Made by a program: the position numbers and the translations under genes. This document shows, one piece after another, positions 34,865 to 43,583 of a DNA stretch of 48,078 nt. Every line of letters begins with the position of its first letter. The first letter of the stretch is position 1. The stretch is from positions 1 through 48,078 of the forward strand of contig CALXPN010000009.1 in the NCBI GenBank assembly GCA_944390285.1, written 5' to 3'. Below the pieces are notes generated by a model that was not told where the DNA came from, searched no databases, and worked only from the letters and a program-made list of their open reading frames with translations. The stretch is from an uncultured Clostridia bacterium (GTDB lineage Bacteria > Bacillota > Clostridia > TANB77 > CAG-508).

Positions 34865-35655
34865 TAAAAGTAAAAAATGCTAAAAATTTTACATTAATAG
34901 CTGGACCTTGTGTTATAGAAAGTGAAGAAAATGTGATGTTGATTGCAAAAAAAATGAAAGAAATTACAGAAAAATTAGATATAAATTATTATTTTAAAGC
35001 ATCTTTTGATAAAGCAAATAGAACATCAATTTCTTCATATAGAGGACCAGGAATAGACAAAGGACTTAAAATATTAAAAAAAGTAAAAGATGAACTAGAA
35101 TTAAAAATTGCAACAGATATACATGAACCATGGCAAGCAGAAAAAGTAGCGGAAGTTGTAGACATAATTCAAATACCAGCTTTTTTATGCAGACAAACAG
35201 ATTTACTTATTGCTGCAGCTAAAACAGGAAAATTAATAAATGTAAAAAAGGCACAATTTTTGGCTCCATGGGATATGAAAAATGTTATAGGAAAATTAGT
35301 AGATAGTGGAAATGAAAATATAATGTTGTGTGAAAGAGGTTCTTGTTTTGGATATAATAACTTAGTTGTTGATATGACTGGTTTAGTGGAAATGAAAAAA
35401 TTCGGATATCCAGTAATTTTTGATGCAACGCATAGTGTACAAAAACCGGGTGGAAAAGGAAATGCTACAGGCGGAAATAGGGAATATGTAGAATATTTAG
35501 CAAAAGCTGCAGTAGCTATAGGAGTAGAAGGACTATTTATGGAAGTTCATCCTGATCCAGATAATGCTTTATCTGATGGACCTAATATGGTTAAATTAGA
35601 AAATATGGAAGAATTATTAATAAAATTAATAAAAATAAAAAATGCAATAAAATAA
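34846..35655 (+). CDS. kdsA: 3-deoxy-8-phosphooctulonate synthase
   Basis: KdsA condenses phosphoenolpyruvate with arabinose-5-phosphate to give Kdo-8-phosphate. The match is strong: [81 protein letters not shown], and [22 protein letters not shown] has C22 where the metal-independent E. coli type has Asn, so this is the metal-dependent class. The KANRTS segment favours KdsA over DAHP synthase. GGGGAGG precedes the ATG. Full length at 269 residues. Confidence 0.94.
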   Translation: MGKEELIKVKNAKNFTLIAGPCVIESEENVMLIAKKMKEITEKLDINYYFKASFDKANRTSISSYRGPGIDKGLKILKKVKDELELKIATDIHEPWQAEKVAEVVDIIQIPAFLCRQTDLLIAAAKTGKLINVKKAQFLAPWDMKNVIGKLVDSGNENIMLCERGSCFGYNNLVVDMTGLVEMKKFGYPVIFDATHSVQKPGGKGNATGGNREYVEYLAKAAVAIGVEGLFMEVHPDPDNALSDGPNMVKLENMEELLIKLIKIKNAIK

Positions 35656-35665
35656 GGAGAATATT

Positions 35666-36709
35666 GTGGAAAGAGAAAAATCAATAGATATACTAAAAGG
35701 AATAGGAATAATTTTAGTAATAGTTGGACATATTCAAGAATATATTCCTAAAAATTTTTTAATATATTTGTATTCTTTTCATATGCCGTTGTTTTTTTAT
35801 ATATCTGGGTATTTATATAAAGAGAGATATGAAAATTTAAATACAAAAGATTATATAAAAAAAAGAGCGAAACAATTAGTATATCCATATATTGTTCTTT
35901 CAGTGATAAATTTTTTATGGATTATAATAAAAGATCATAATATAATATCAATTTCAAAATTTATTTTATCATTTTTTTACTCAAATTATATATTTGAAAC
36001 TAATTATGTTGGTGCAGTGTGGTTTTTATTATGTCTTTTTAATGTGGAGATAATATATTTTTTTATAAGAAAAAGCAAAGTAAAAAAATATACAGGTTTA
36101 ATAATTATTATAATATTTTGTATAGGTGTTATATTTTCTAAATTAGCAATATTTAGATTACCATTTTGGCTAGATATAGTACCTTTCGGAATATTATTTT
36201 ATCATTTAGGTCATTTAATTAAAAAAAATAAAAAAGTACAATATTCTTTATTAGTTAAAATAATCTTAACAGTATTATTTATATGTATTTCAATTATAAC
36301 TATAGTTTTAAACTTTGATTATTGCTATAATGATAAATTTTTAGGCAGAATAGATATGTTATATTTACATTTTGGGAACTATATATATTTCATTATTGGA
36401 GCAATGGCAGGAATTTTTACATGGCAAATTATAGCAGAGATAATAAAACAAAATAATATCTTAGAATGGATAGGAAGAAATACATTATTGATAATGGGAA
36501 CTCATTTAATTATATTATCAATATTAAGATTTTTACTAAAATTAACTCCTATCACAAAAGATATTGTATTGTTTGTGTTATTATTTATATTAACATTAAT
36601 TTTATCTTTTATAGAAATAATTTTTACAAATAGATTTTTACCTTGGATAGTTAATTATAATGAATTACAAAAAATGATAGAAAGGAAAAAAAATAATGAA
36701 AGAATTTGA
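35666..36709 (+). CDS. Acyltransferase-3 family membrane protein, copy 2
   Basis: A 347-residue protein with about ten membrane segments: KSIDILKGIGIILVIVGHIQ holds the family His, and YSFHMPLFFYISGYLYKERY the second motif. It is related to the copy at 32,689-33,699 but clearly diverged, so the two may modify different positions. GTG start after AAGGAGA. It lies inside the Kdo block, between kdsA and the isomerase, and overlaps the latter by 14 bases. Confidence 0.87.
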   Translation: MEREKSIDILKGIGIILVIVGHIQEYIPKNFLIYLYSFHMPLFFYISGYLYKERYENLNTKDYIKKRAKQLVYPYIVLSVINFLWIIIKDHNIISISKFILSFFYSNYIFETNYVGAVWFLLCLFNVEIIYFFIRKSKVKKYTGLIIIIIFCIGVIFSKLAIFRLPFWLDIVPFGILFYHLGHLIKKNKKVQYSLLVKIILTVLFICISIITIVLNFDYCYNDKFLGRIDMLYLHFGNYIYFIIGAMAGIFTWQIIAEIIKQNNILEWIGRNTLLIMGTHLIILSILRFLLKLTPITKDIVLFVLLFILTLILSFIEIIFTNRFLPWIVNYNELQKMIERKKNNERI

Positions 36710-37676
36710 TATAATAAATGAAGGCAAAAAAGTATTTGAAATAGAGATGCAGTCTATACAAAAAGTTAAAGATGCTTTAGATCAAAGTTTTAAAGAAATA
36801 GTAAAAGAAGTGTATAATTGTAAAGGAAAGATAATATTTACTGGTATGGGAAAACCTGGTCATATTGCTAAAAAATTAGCAGCAACTTTTGCATCTTTAG
36901 GAACACCATCATTTTATTTACATCCAGCTGAGGCACAACATGGTGATTTAGGAATGATCTCAAAAGAAGATGTAATTATTGCTATAAGTTTTAGTGGAGA
37001 AAGTGAAGAAGTTACAAGAATATTACCAAATATAAAAAAAATAGGTGCTAAAATAATTGGAATTTCAGGAAATGCTACTTCTACTTTAATAAAACAATCA
37101 GATTTATATTTTGTTTTGCCTCAAATCGAAGAAGCTTGTTATATGAAACTTGCTCCTACTTCAAGTACAACTGTTGCACTTGTTTTAGGCGATGCGATTG
37201 CTGTAGTTTGTGCAAAAATGAAAGCTTTTTCTAAAAAGGATTATGCATTATTCCATCCAGCTGGTTCATTAGGAAAAAGTTTAATTTCAACAGTTGGGGA
37301 TTTAATGAGTATAGGAAAAGAAAATTCTGTTGTTACAGAAAATGATTCATTTGAAAAAGCAATAGAAGAAATGTGTAGAACAAGTTTGGGAATGGTTAGT
37401 GTAATAAATAATGAAGGAAAACTTATAGGAGTATTTACAGATGGTGATTTAAGAAGAAAATTAGCAGAAAAAGTTGATATTTATAATATGGATTTAAACG
37501 ATATTATTACAAAAACACCAGTGACAATAAGAAAAGGTATGTTAGCTGTTGAAGCATTAAGAATAATGATTCAAGGAGAGAAAAAAGTATCTGTGGCACC
37601 AGTAGTTGACGAAAACAATATACTCTTGGGAGCTTTATGTGCAAAAGATATAATAAAATCTGGAATCGTATTATAA
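36696..37676 (+). CDS. kdsD: Arabinose-5-phosphate isomerase (KpsF/GutQ family)
   Basis: Converts ribulose-5-phosphate to arabinose-5-phosphate, the precursor for kdsA. The SIS domain is at residues about 30-165 (FTGMGKPGHIAKKLAATFAS, ISFSGESEEVTR, LAPTSSTTVALVLGDAIAV, FHPAGSLGKSL), and two CBS domains are at about 205-325 (LGMVSVINNEGKLIGVFTDG). Presence of CBS modules and 326 residues match KdsD/KpsF rather than plain SIS isomerases. With kdsA and kdsC nearby the pathway to Kdo is complete except for a clear KdsB, whose place the NeuA-like gene fills. Confidence 0.93.
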   Translation: MKEFDIINEGKKVFEIEMQSIQKVKDALDQSFKEIVKEVYNCKGKIIFTGMGKPGHIAKKLAATFASLGTPSFYLHPAEAQHGDLGMISKEDVIIAISFSGESEEVTRILPNIKKIGAKIIGISGNATSTLIKQSDLYFVLPQIEEACYMKLAPTSSTTVALVLGDAIAVVCAKMKAFSKKDYALFHPAGSLGKSLISTVGDLMSIGKENSVVTENDSFEKAIEEMCRTSLGMVSVINNEGKLIGVFTDGDLRRKLAEKVDIYNMDLNDIITKTPVTIRKGMLAVEALRIMIQGEKKVSVAPVVDENNILLGALCAKDIIKSGIVL

Positions 37677-37735
37677 ATTAATAATTATTGAATAAATTTT
37701 AATTTTATTGATTTTAGTTGAGGAGTTTTTATATT

Positions 37736-40700
37736 ATGAAAAAGTTTTTAAGAATATTTTTATTTATTTTAATAATTACTTTATTTTTTACGAGTTATGT
37801 TCTTGCTACAGAAGTTGGAAATATTGTAGATAATAAAATTGTTATTGATGAAGCAAATAAAAATAGAATAGAAAATACAACTGAAAGTAATAATTCTAAT
37901 TCAGAAAATCTTGTAACAATATATAATGATATGGTGTCAAATAATGAAAAAGTTGATACTATAAAAGAAGCAAAAGTAGAAAAGATAGATGGAATTTGGA
38001 GAATGGTAATAAATGGAGTAATAGATTATGATTATACAGGATTGGGAACAAATGAATTTGGAACATGGTTAGTAGAAAATGGAGAAGTAACATTTAAATA
38101 TACAGGAACATATACAGATGAAACAGGAACATACATATTAGAAGAAAGTATGGTAGATACGGAATGTACAGAAGTGGTAAAAATAGACAGTGTGAATAAT
38201 ATCTGGAAAATGGTAATAAAAGGAAAAGTAGATGAGAATTATACAGGAACAGGAAGTAATAATTTTGGGACATGGTATATAAAAAATGGACAAGTAATGT
38301 TTGATTATACAGGAATATATACAGAGGGAAATACAGTATATACAGTAGAGGAAGGAAAAATAATATATACTAGTACAAAAGATACAACAGGAGTAATAAA
38401 GATAAATGACATTTGGAGAATGGTAATAAATGGAGTAATAGACTATGATTATACAGGATTAGGAACAAATGAGTTTGGAACATGGTATGTAGAAAATGGA
38501 GAGGTAACATTTAAATATACAGGAACATATACAGATGAAACAGGAACATACATATTAGAAGAAAGTATGGTAGATGTAGATTGTACCGAAGTAGTGAAAA
38601 TAAATAATGTTTGGAAAATGGTAATAAAAGGAAAAGTAGATGAGAATTATACAGGAACAGGAAGTAATAATTTTGGGACATGGTATATAAAAAATGGACA
38701 AGTAATGTTTGATTATACAGGAATATATACAGAGGGAAATACAGTATATACAGTAGAGGAAGGAAAAATAATATATACTAGTACAAAAGATACAACAGGA
38801 GTAATAAAGATAAATGACATTTGGAGAATGGTAATAAATGGAGTAATAGACTATGATTATACAGGATTAGGAACAAATGAGTTTGGAACATGGTATGTAG
38901 AAAATGGAGAGGTAACATTTAAATATACAGGAACATATACAGATGAAACAGGAACATATGTATTAGAAGAAAGTAAAATAATGACAGAATACACAAAAGT
39001 AATGAGATTAGATGGCATATGGCGAATGGTCATAAATGGAAAAGTAGATTATAATTATAGTGGAATTGGCTCAAATGAATATGATACATATTATTTAGAA
39101 AATGGAGAAGTAAACTTTAATTATACAGGAACATATTTTGAAGGAGATACAGCATATATAGTAGAAAAAGGTATAGTAGAAGTTATATGTACAAAAGAAA
39201 CGACAGAAGTAATGAAAGTAAGCGATATTTGGCGAATGGTACAAAATGGTGTAGTAGATTATGATTATACAGGATTAGGGACAAATGAGTTTGGAATATG
39301 GTATGTAGAAAATGGAGAAGTAACATTTAAGTATAATGGAACATATACAGATGAAACAGGAACATATGTATTAGAAGAAAGTAAAATAATGACAGAATAT
39401 ACAAAAGTAATGAGATTAGATGGCATATGGAGAATGGTAGTACAAGGAAAAGTGGATTTTAGCTATACAGGTGTTGGAACAAATGAATATGGAACATATT
39501 ATTTAGAAAATGGAGAAGTAAACTTTAATTATACAGGGACATATTTTGAAGGTACTAAAGCATACATAGTAGAAAAAGGTATAGTGAGAGCAACTTGTAC
39601 AAGTACAACAACAGAAGTAATAAAAGTAAATGATACTTGGAGAATGGTAATAAATGGAGTAGTAGACTATGACTATACAGGATTAGGGACAAATGAATTT
39701 GGAATATGGTATGTAGAAAATGGAAAAGTAACATTTAAGTATAATGGAAATTATACATCATCAGAAGGAAATTTATACAACATAAAGGAAAGCAAAGTAA
39801 TTGAAGTACTAACAAATGTTAAATACCCAGGAACAATGTGTATAGATACTCCTATACCAAATAATAATTATCAACCAGGAACACTTAATATTAGAGGTTG
39901 GGCATTATCTGAAAGTCAAAATGATATTATAAAAATTTATTTAGATGATAAATTTTATGCAAATGCTTCAAGAGTATCAAGAGAAGATGTATTTGCAGTT
40001 TATCCAAACCAATTTGGAGGAAGAAATTTAAATCCATTACCTGGATATACATATACTATTAGTACAGCTGGATTAAGTGCAGGTAAACATACATTAACTA
40101 TTGTAAATGTAACAAGTGATGGAAGTGAAATAATACAATCAAGACAAATAAGTTTTAATATAGTAAATCTTGAAAAAACATGGGGAATTGATGTTTCACA
40201 ATATCAAGGTAATATAGATTGGAATTCAGTAAGAAATAGTGGTGTAAACTTTGCTATTTTAAGAATAGGATATTACTTAGAATCACAAGGTAGAGCAGTT
40301 ATAGATCCTTATTTTGAACAAAACTATAATGCTTGTAAAAGCTTAGGAATTGCAGTAGGTGGATATTTCTATTCATATGCTTTCAATAGTGCAGAAGCAT
40401 CACGTGAAGCACAAGCTTGTTTATCAGCAATTAGTGGAAAATCATTTGAAATGCCAATATTCTTGGATGTTGAAGATAATATATTAAAAAATGCAGTAGC
40501 AGATGGAAGAACAAATAAAAATGAACTTACAAATGCAAGTATTACATTTTGTGATATTATGAATTCATCAGGATATAGAGGTGGAGTATATGCAAGTAAA
40601 AATTTCTTTAGAGATTACTTAAATGTATCTGTTTTAGAAAGATATGATATTTGGCTTGCACATTATACAACTCAAACAGATTACACAGGAAAATATAATA

Positions 40701-40783
40701 TATGGCAATATACAAGCTCAGGAAGCATTCCAGGTATAAATGGAAATGTAGATTTAAACTGGTGCTTTACAAGATATTTTTAA
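37736..40783 (+). CDS. Secreted GH25 lysozyme with nine wall-repeat units
   Basis: The 1,015-residue protein has a signal peptide (KKFLRIFLFILIITLFF, cleavage near residue 26), nine repeats of 66-73 residues (about 84-696) built on WRMVINGVIDYDYTG, NEFGTWYVENGEVTFKYTG and a variable end, a beta-rich region of about 110 residues (PGTLNIRGWALSE), and a C-terminal GH25 domain from about 815. The catalytic acids are present: GIDVSQYQG (D819) and IFLDVED (D911, E913). GH25 cleaves the MurNAc-GlcNAc bond. ATG at 37,736 follows GAGGAG; an earlier ATG at 37,718 precedes that site. The position at the end of the polysaccharide locus suggests a role in wall remodelling or glycan binding. Confidence 0.9.
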   Translation: MKKFLRIFLFILIITLFFTSYVLATEVGNIVDNKIVIDEANKNRIENTTESNNSNSENLVTIYNDMVSNNEKVDTIKEAKVEKIDGIWRMVINGVIDYDYTGLGTNEFGTWLVENGEVTFKYTGTYTDETGTYILEESMVDTECTEVVKIDSVNNIWKMVIKGKVDENYTGTGSNNFGTWYIKNGQVMFDYTGIYTEGNTVYTVEEGKIIYTSTKDTTGVIKINDIWRMVINGVIDYDYTGLGTNEFGTWYVENGEVTFKYTGTYTDETGTYILEESMVDVDCTEVVKINNVWKMVIKGKVDENYTGTGSNNFGTWYIKNGQVMFDYTGIYTEGNTVYTVEEGKIIYTSTKDTTGVIKINDIWRMVINGVIDYDYTGLGTNEFGTWYVENGEVTFKYTGTYTDETGTYVLEESKIMTEYTKVMRLDGIWRMVINGKVDYNYSGIGSNEYDTYYLENGEVNFNYTGTYFEGDTAYIVEKGIVEVICTKETTEVMKVSDIWRMVQNGVVDYDYTGLGTNEFGIWYVENGEVTFKYNGTYTDETGTYVLEESKIMTEYTKVMRLDGIWRMVVQGKVDFSYTGVGTNEYGTYYLENGEVNFNYTGTYFEGTKAYIVEKGIVRATCTSTTTEVIKVNDTWRMVINGVVDYDYTGLGTNEFGIWYVENGKVTFKYNGNYTSSEGNLYNIKESKVIEVLTNVKYPGTMCIDTPIPNNNYQPGTLNIRGWALSESQNDIIKIYLDDKFYANASRVSREDVFAVYPNQFGGRNLNPLPGYTYTISTAGLSAGKHTLTIVNVTSDGSEIIQSRQISFNIVNLEKTWGIDVSQYQGNIDWNSVRNSGVNFAILRIGYYLESQGRAVIDPYFEQNYNACKSLGIAVGGYFYSYAFNSAEASREAQACLSAISGKSFEMPIFLDVEDNILKNAVADGRTNKNELTNASITFCDIMNSSGYRGGVYASKNFFRDYLNVSVLERYDIWLAHYTTQTDYTGKYNIWQYTSSGSIPGINGNVDLNWCFTRYF
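37985..39825 (+). repeat. Tandem repeats in the lysozyme gene, 408-bp higher-order unit
   Basis: Two alternating repeat types (A about 66 and B about 70 residues) give a period near 136 residues. The DNA from about 38,218 recurs exactly 408 bp later and stays nearly identical for more than 300 bases, while the final units have drifted. The pattern indicates recent duplication or recombination; copy number may vary and short-read assembly could have collapsed it. Confidence 0.88.
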
Positions 40784-40798
40784 TATAATATAATGTAT

Positions 40799-40828
40799 AA
40801 AAAAATCCGCTTTAAATCGGATTTTTTT
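40799..40828 (+). terminator. Terminator of the polysaccharide/lysozyme locus
   Basis: AAAAATCCG pairs with CGGATTTTT around an 8-base loop, followed by more T. It is the first clear terminator after the promoter at 25,068. Confidence 0.9.
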
Positions 40829-40867
40829 AATAATGAATAATCTTAAATTTAAAATAAGGAAAAATAT

Positions 40868-41567
40868 ATGAAGCAATTAAAATTAAAAATAAGTATAGTG
40901 TTACTTCTAATATTTGCAATAGTTTTAATAAGTATAATAGTTTTGAAAATTAATAAATTAAAATATGAAAAATCCATAGAAGGAATGAAAATAACACTTA
41001 TTGCTGGAACAAATATATGATACAAGAGGTTTTCCATTTGAAAAAGCTATGATAGAATCATTAAAAAATCCAAAAATAAATAACTTAATAGAATGTTATA
41101 AAGGTGAAAAAATTCAGATGGATAATATAGAATGTGAAATATTACGAATTGCAAATCCAGAAATAATATATTCAGATAATGGTAATGATAGCAGTATGGT
41201 TTTTAAATTTACTGCAACAGATGTTGAAAAAAGCATGATATTTTTAGGAGATGCCTATACATATGCAAGTAAAGAGTTATTAGAAGAACCTCAAAAACTT
41301 GAAAGTTATGCTGTTCAGATGTCACATCATGGGCAAAATGGGGTAACAAAAGAAGTATATGATGCTATAAATCCGAAAATTTGCTTTTTTAATGCACCAG
41401 AATGGTTATATAATAATGATAATGGAAACGGATATAATTCAGGAAACTGGAAAAGTATAACTGTAAGAGAATGGATGGAAGAAAAGCAAACAACAAATAT
41501 TCTTGCATTTGAAGGAGATCAAACTATAAGATTTACTAAAAATGGTTTTGAAAAAATAGATAATTAA
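40868..41567 (+). pseudogene. Decayed membrane-anchored metallo-beta-lactamase-fold protein
   Basis: The 5' part encodes a membrane anchor (LKISIVLLLIFAIVLISIIV) and the first strand of a ComEC-like metallo-beta-lactamase domain (GMKITLIAGTNI), then stops at 41,018. In another frame the 3' part gives the later strands: SSMVFKFTATDVEKSMIFLGDAY and YAVQMSHHGQNGVTKEVYDAI. The central segment that should carry the H-x-H-x-D-H metal motif is missing, so the gene has suffered an internal deletion plus a frame change. AAGGA precedes the ATG at 40,868. The surviving 188-residue C-terminal ORF is unlikely to be active. Confidence 0.7.
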
Positions 41568-41600
41568 TTTATAACAAATTTAGCACAATATCCCAGTATA

Positions 41601-41646
41601 AAAACTCATTTCTTTAATATAATTTTATTAAAGAGGTGAGTTTTTT
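41601..41646 (+). terminator. 19-bp terminator-like hairpin containing the DUF6512 ribosome binding site
   Basis: Bases 41,601-41,619 pair with 41,626-41,644 without a bulge (two G-U pairs), loop of six, ending in T6. It looks like a terminator of the decayed gene upstream, but its right arm includes GAGGTGAG, the binding site of the ATG at 41,650. This is the second such arrangement in the window, after spoIIID. Confidence 0.75.
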
Positions 41647-41649
41647 ATT

Positions 41650-42189
41650 ATGGAAAATATAAAAATAAAAAAATACCACATATATTCATTTATATGTGTT
41701 TCTATAGTTGGAACATTATTTCATTTTTTATATGAGTTTTTTGGAAATAATTTAATTATAGCAAGTTTTGCACCAGTAAATGAAAGTACATGGGAACATT
41801 TAAAACTAATATTTTTTCCAATGCTTGTATCTAGCATAATAGGCTATTTTATTATAGGTAAAGAAAATTCAAATTATATTTGTTCAAGAACAAAGGGAAT
41901 ACTTGTAGGAATGGCATTTATAATAGTATTTTTCTACACATATACTGGAATCATAGGAAAAAATATAGATTTTTTAAATATTATAAGTTTTTTTATGGCT
42001 GTGTTTTTAGGAGAATTTGTATCATTTAAAAGTATAGTTTCTAAAGAAAAGAAATGTAATATTACTTTAGCTGTATATATATTAGTATTCTTTTTAATGT
42101 GTTTTGTAATTTTTACTTATATAACTCCAAAATTTGGTATATTTAAAGATCCACTTACAGGAACTTATGGTGTATTTGAAAATAGATAA
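41650..42189 (+). CDS. DUF6512 membrane protein
   Basis: A 179-residue protein with five to six hydrophobic segments. SIVGTLFHFLYEFFG and APVNESTWEHLKLIFFPML are typical of the DUF6512 group, whose function is unknown. The ATG is 10 bases after GAGGTGAG, which lies in a strong hairpin, so translation is probably regulated or the message begins inside the stem. No obvious partner is adjacent. Confidence 0.82.
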   Translation: MENIKIKKYHIYSFICVSIVGTLFHFLYEFFGNNLIIASFAPVNESTWEHLKLIFFPMLVSSIIGYFIIGKENSNYICSRTKGILVGMAFIIVFFYTYTGIIGKNIDFLNIISFFMAVFLGEFVSFKSIVSKEKKCNITLAVYILVFFLMCFVIFTYITPKFGIFKDPLTGTYGVFENR

Positions 42190-42230
42190 AATTTATTTAC
42201 AAGAAATTACTTTAAAATTCACATAAAAAA

Positions 42231-42253
42231 CACTAACAAAAATGAAGTTAGTG
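42231..42253 (-). terminator. Possible minus-strand terminator hairpin
   Basis: CACTAAC and GTTAGTG flank a 9-base loop. On the minus strand the stem is followed by TTTTTT. No convincing minus-strand gene lies to its right before the GH30 gene beyond 45,091, so its use is unclear. Confidence 0.4.
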
Positions 42254-42320
42254 ATATAATCCTTTCAAAGTTAATATAATATATAAAATTATTTAAAGAA
42301 AGGTTTTATATGGTGGTATT

Positions 42321-42431
42321 ATGGAAGAGATTAATAATAAAATAAGTGAGAAAATAGTAAATCAAGAAATTATAAATATGGCAAGTGCTACTGTTTTGAG
42401 TGGCTCTAGCGATTCTTATTTTGATGATTAA
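42321..42431 (+). CDS. Possible 36-residue peptide
   Basis: An ATG after GGTGG opens MEEINNKISEKIVNQEIIN, then MASATVLSGSSDSYFDD. It is the only plausible + strand ORF in the 442-base gap between DUF6512 and the STAS/HATPase gene, and a terminator follows about 95 bases after its stop. The charged leader followed by a Ser/Ala/Gly-rich tail is reminiscent of ribosomally made peptide precursors, but no modifying enzyme or exporter is nearby. The rest of the gap holds a small palindrome (TGTGATA / TATCACA at 42,504-42,521) and nothing else I can name. Confidence 0.4.
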   Translation: MEEINNKISEKIVNQEIINMASATVLSGSSDSYFDD

Positions 42432-42525
42432 TTCATAAAATATAAATTTAATAGTAAATTTATATAAAAAAGAATGATAAAGTACTAGTAAATTAATAAA
42501 AAATGTGATATAACTATCACATACT

Positions 42526-42556
42526 AAAGACAAGAATTATTTTTTCTTGTCTTTTT
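42526..42556 (+). terminator. Intrinsic terminator before the STAS/HATPase gene
   Basis: AAAGACAAGAA pairs with TTCTTGTCTTT (11 bp, loop of seven), followed by T residues. Confidence 0.85.
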
Positions 42557-42631
42557 CTATAATAAATTAATAATTTGCATTAAAAATCAAAAGATAAAGT
42601 ATAAAAAGAAAATCAGTTTTAGGAGAAATAA

Positions 42632-43561
42632 ATGGTAATACAAATAAAAGATTTAACTGAAAATAATGCAATAAATTTATCTGTGCTATTAAAAAATAAT
42701 AAAATAAAAAATACTAAATTATGCTGTTTTGATTTTTCAAATGTAAGTGAATGTACTCCGTCTGGAATGCTTTTGTTAGGAGAAATAATAAATAATTTTA
42801 GAAGAGTGAATTCAAATTTAAAAATAGAGTTTAAGGTAGATCCAGAAAATAAATATACAAATTTTGCAGGAAATATGGGATTTTTTGAGTATATTTTAGC
42901 AGAGGATATAGATTTTGGAGATAAAGCTGATACTTTTTCTAGCATGGGTGTATGTATACCAATAACTAAAATAAATTTTTATAATTATTCTAAAAGTTGG
43001 ACATATTCTCATATGACTCCAACACAATATTTAGAATTCCAAGCAGAAAATTGTGCTAAAATTTTAAGTAAAGACTCTAATATACAAAAAGCACTTATAT
43101 TTATGCTAACAGAAGTAATGAAAAATTCAGAAGAGCATGCAGATGTTGATGAAATATTAGTATGTGGTTATAAAAATAAAAATGATATAGAATTTGCAGT
43201 TTTGGATAATGGAAAAGGTTTTAAGTCTAGTTTAAAAACAAGATTAAAGAAAAATATATCAGATGAAGAGGCTATTAAACTTGCTTTAATTCCAAGAGTG
43301 CTTGCAAATAGTACGATTTCAAATGAAAATGAAGGATTAGGATTGTTTGCAACTTCAGAGATTTGTGGGGCATTAGAAGGAAGTTTTACAATTGTTTCCG
43401 GAAATACAGCTATTGTTAGCAGAAAAGAAACAAGAGTAATAAAAGAAGCTTTCTTAAAAGGAACTTGTGTTAGAATTTTAATAAATAGTTCTATTCAACT
43501 AGATTTTATATCAAAACTTGCAGAAATTTTAGAAAAGGGTAGAAGAATGCAAATTGGATAA
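42632..43561 (+). CDS. STAS-like plus HATPase_c regulatory protein
   Basis: A two-part protein of 309 residues. The first about 100 residues resemble a STAS domain (CFDFSNVSECTPSGMLLLGE). Residues about 150-300 form a GHKL ATP-binding domain: N-box LTEVMKNSEEHAD, G1 box VLDNGKGF, and G2 NEGLGLFATSEI. There is no dimerisation/His-phosphotransfer domain, so it is more like an anti-sigma or adapter ATPase than a sensor kinase. A similar STAS-plus-ATPase layout is seen in uncharacterised Bacillota proteins. AGGAGA precedes the ATG. The partner is unknown. Confidence 0.8.
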   Translation: MVIQIKDLTENNAINLSVLLKNNKIKNTKLCCFDFSNVSECTPSGMLLLGEIINNFRRVNSNLKIEFKVDPENKYTNFAGNMGFFEYILAEDIDFGDKADTFSSMGVCIPITKINFYNYSKSWTYSHMTPTQYLEFQAENCAKILSKDSNIQKALIFMLTEVMKNSEEHADVDEILVCGYKNKNDIEFAVLDNGKGFKSSLKTRLKKNISDEEAIKLALIPRVLANSTISNENEGLGLFATSEICGALEGSFTIVSGNTAIVSRKETRVIKEAFLKGTCVRILINSSIQLDFISKLAEILEKGRRMQIG

Positions 43562-43583
43562 AATAAAAAAATAAATATTTTCC

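Noticed and set aside
37985..39825. CRISPR-like array because of regular repeats
   Set aside because: The units are in-frame protein repeats of about 200 bp with no short direct repeat/spacer pattern.
42306..42533. Minus-strand ORF over the small peptide gene
   Set aside because: Hydrophobic low-complexity product from AT-rich DNA, no good binding site; the + strand ORF has a better start.
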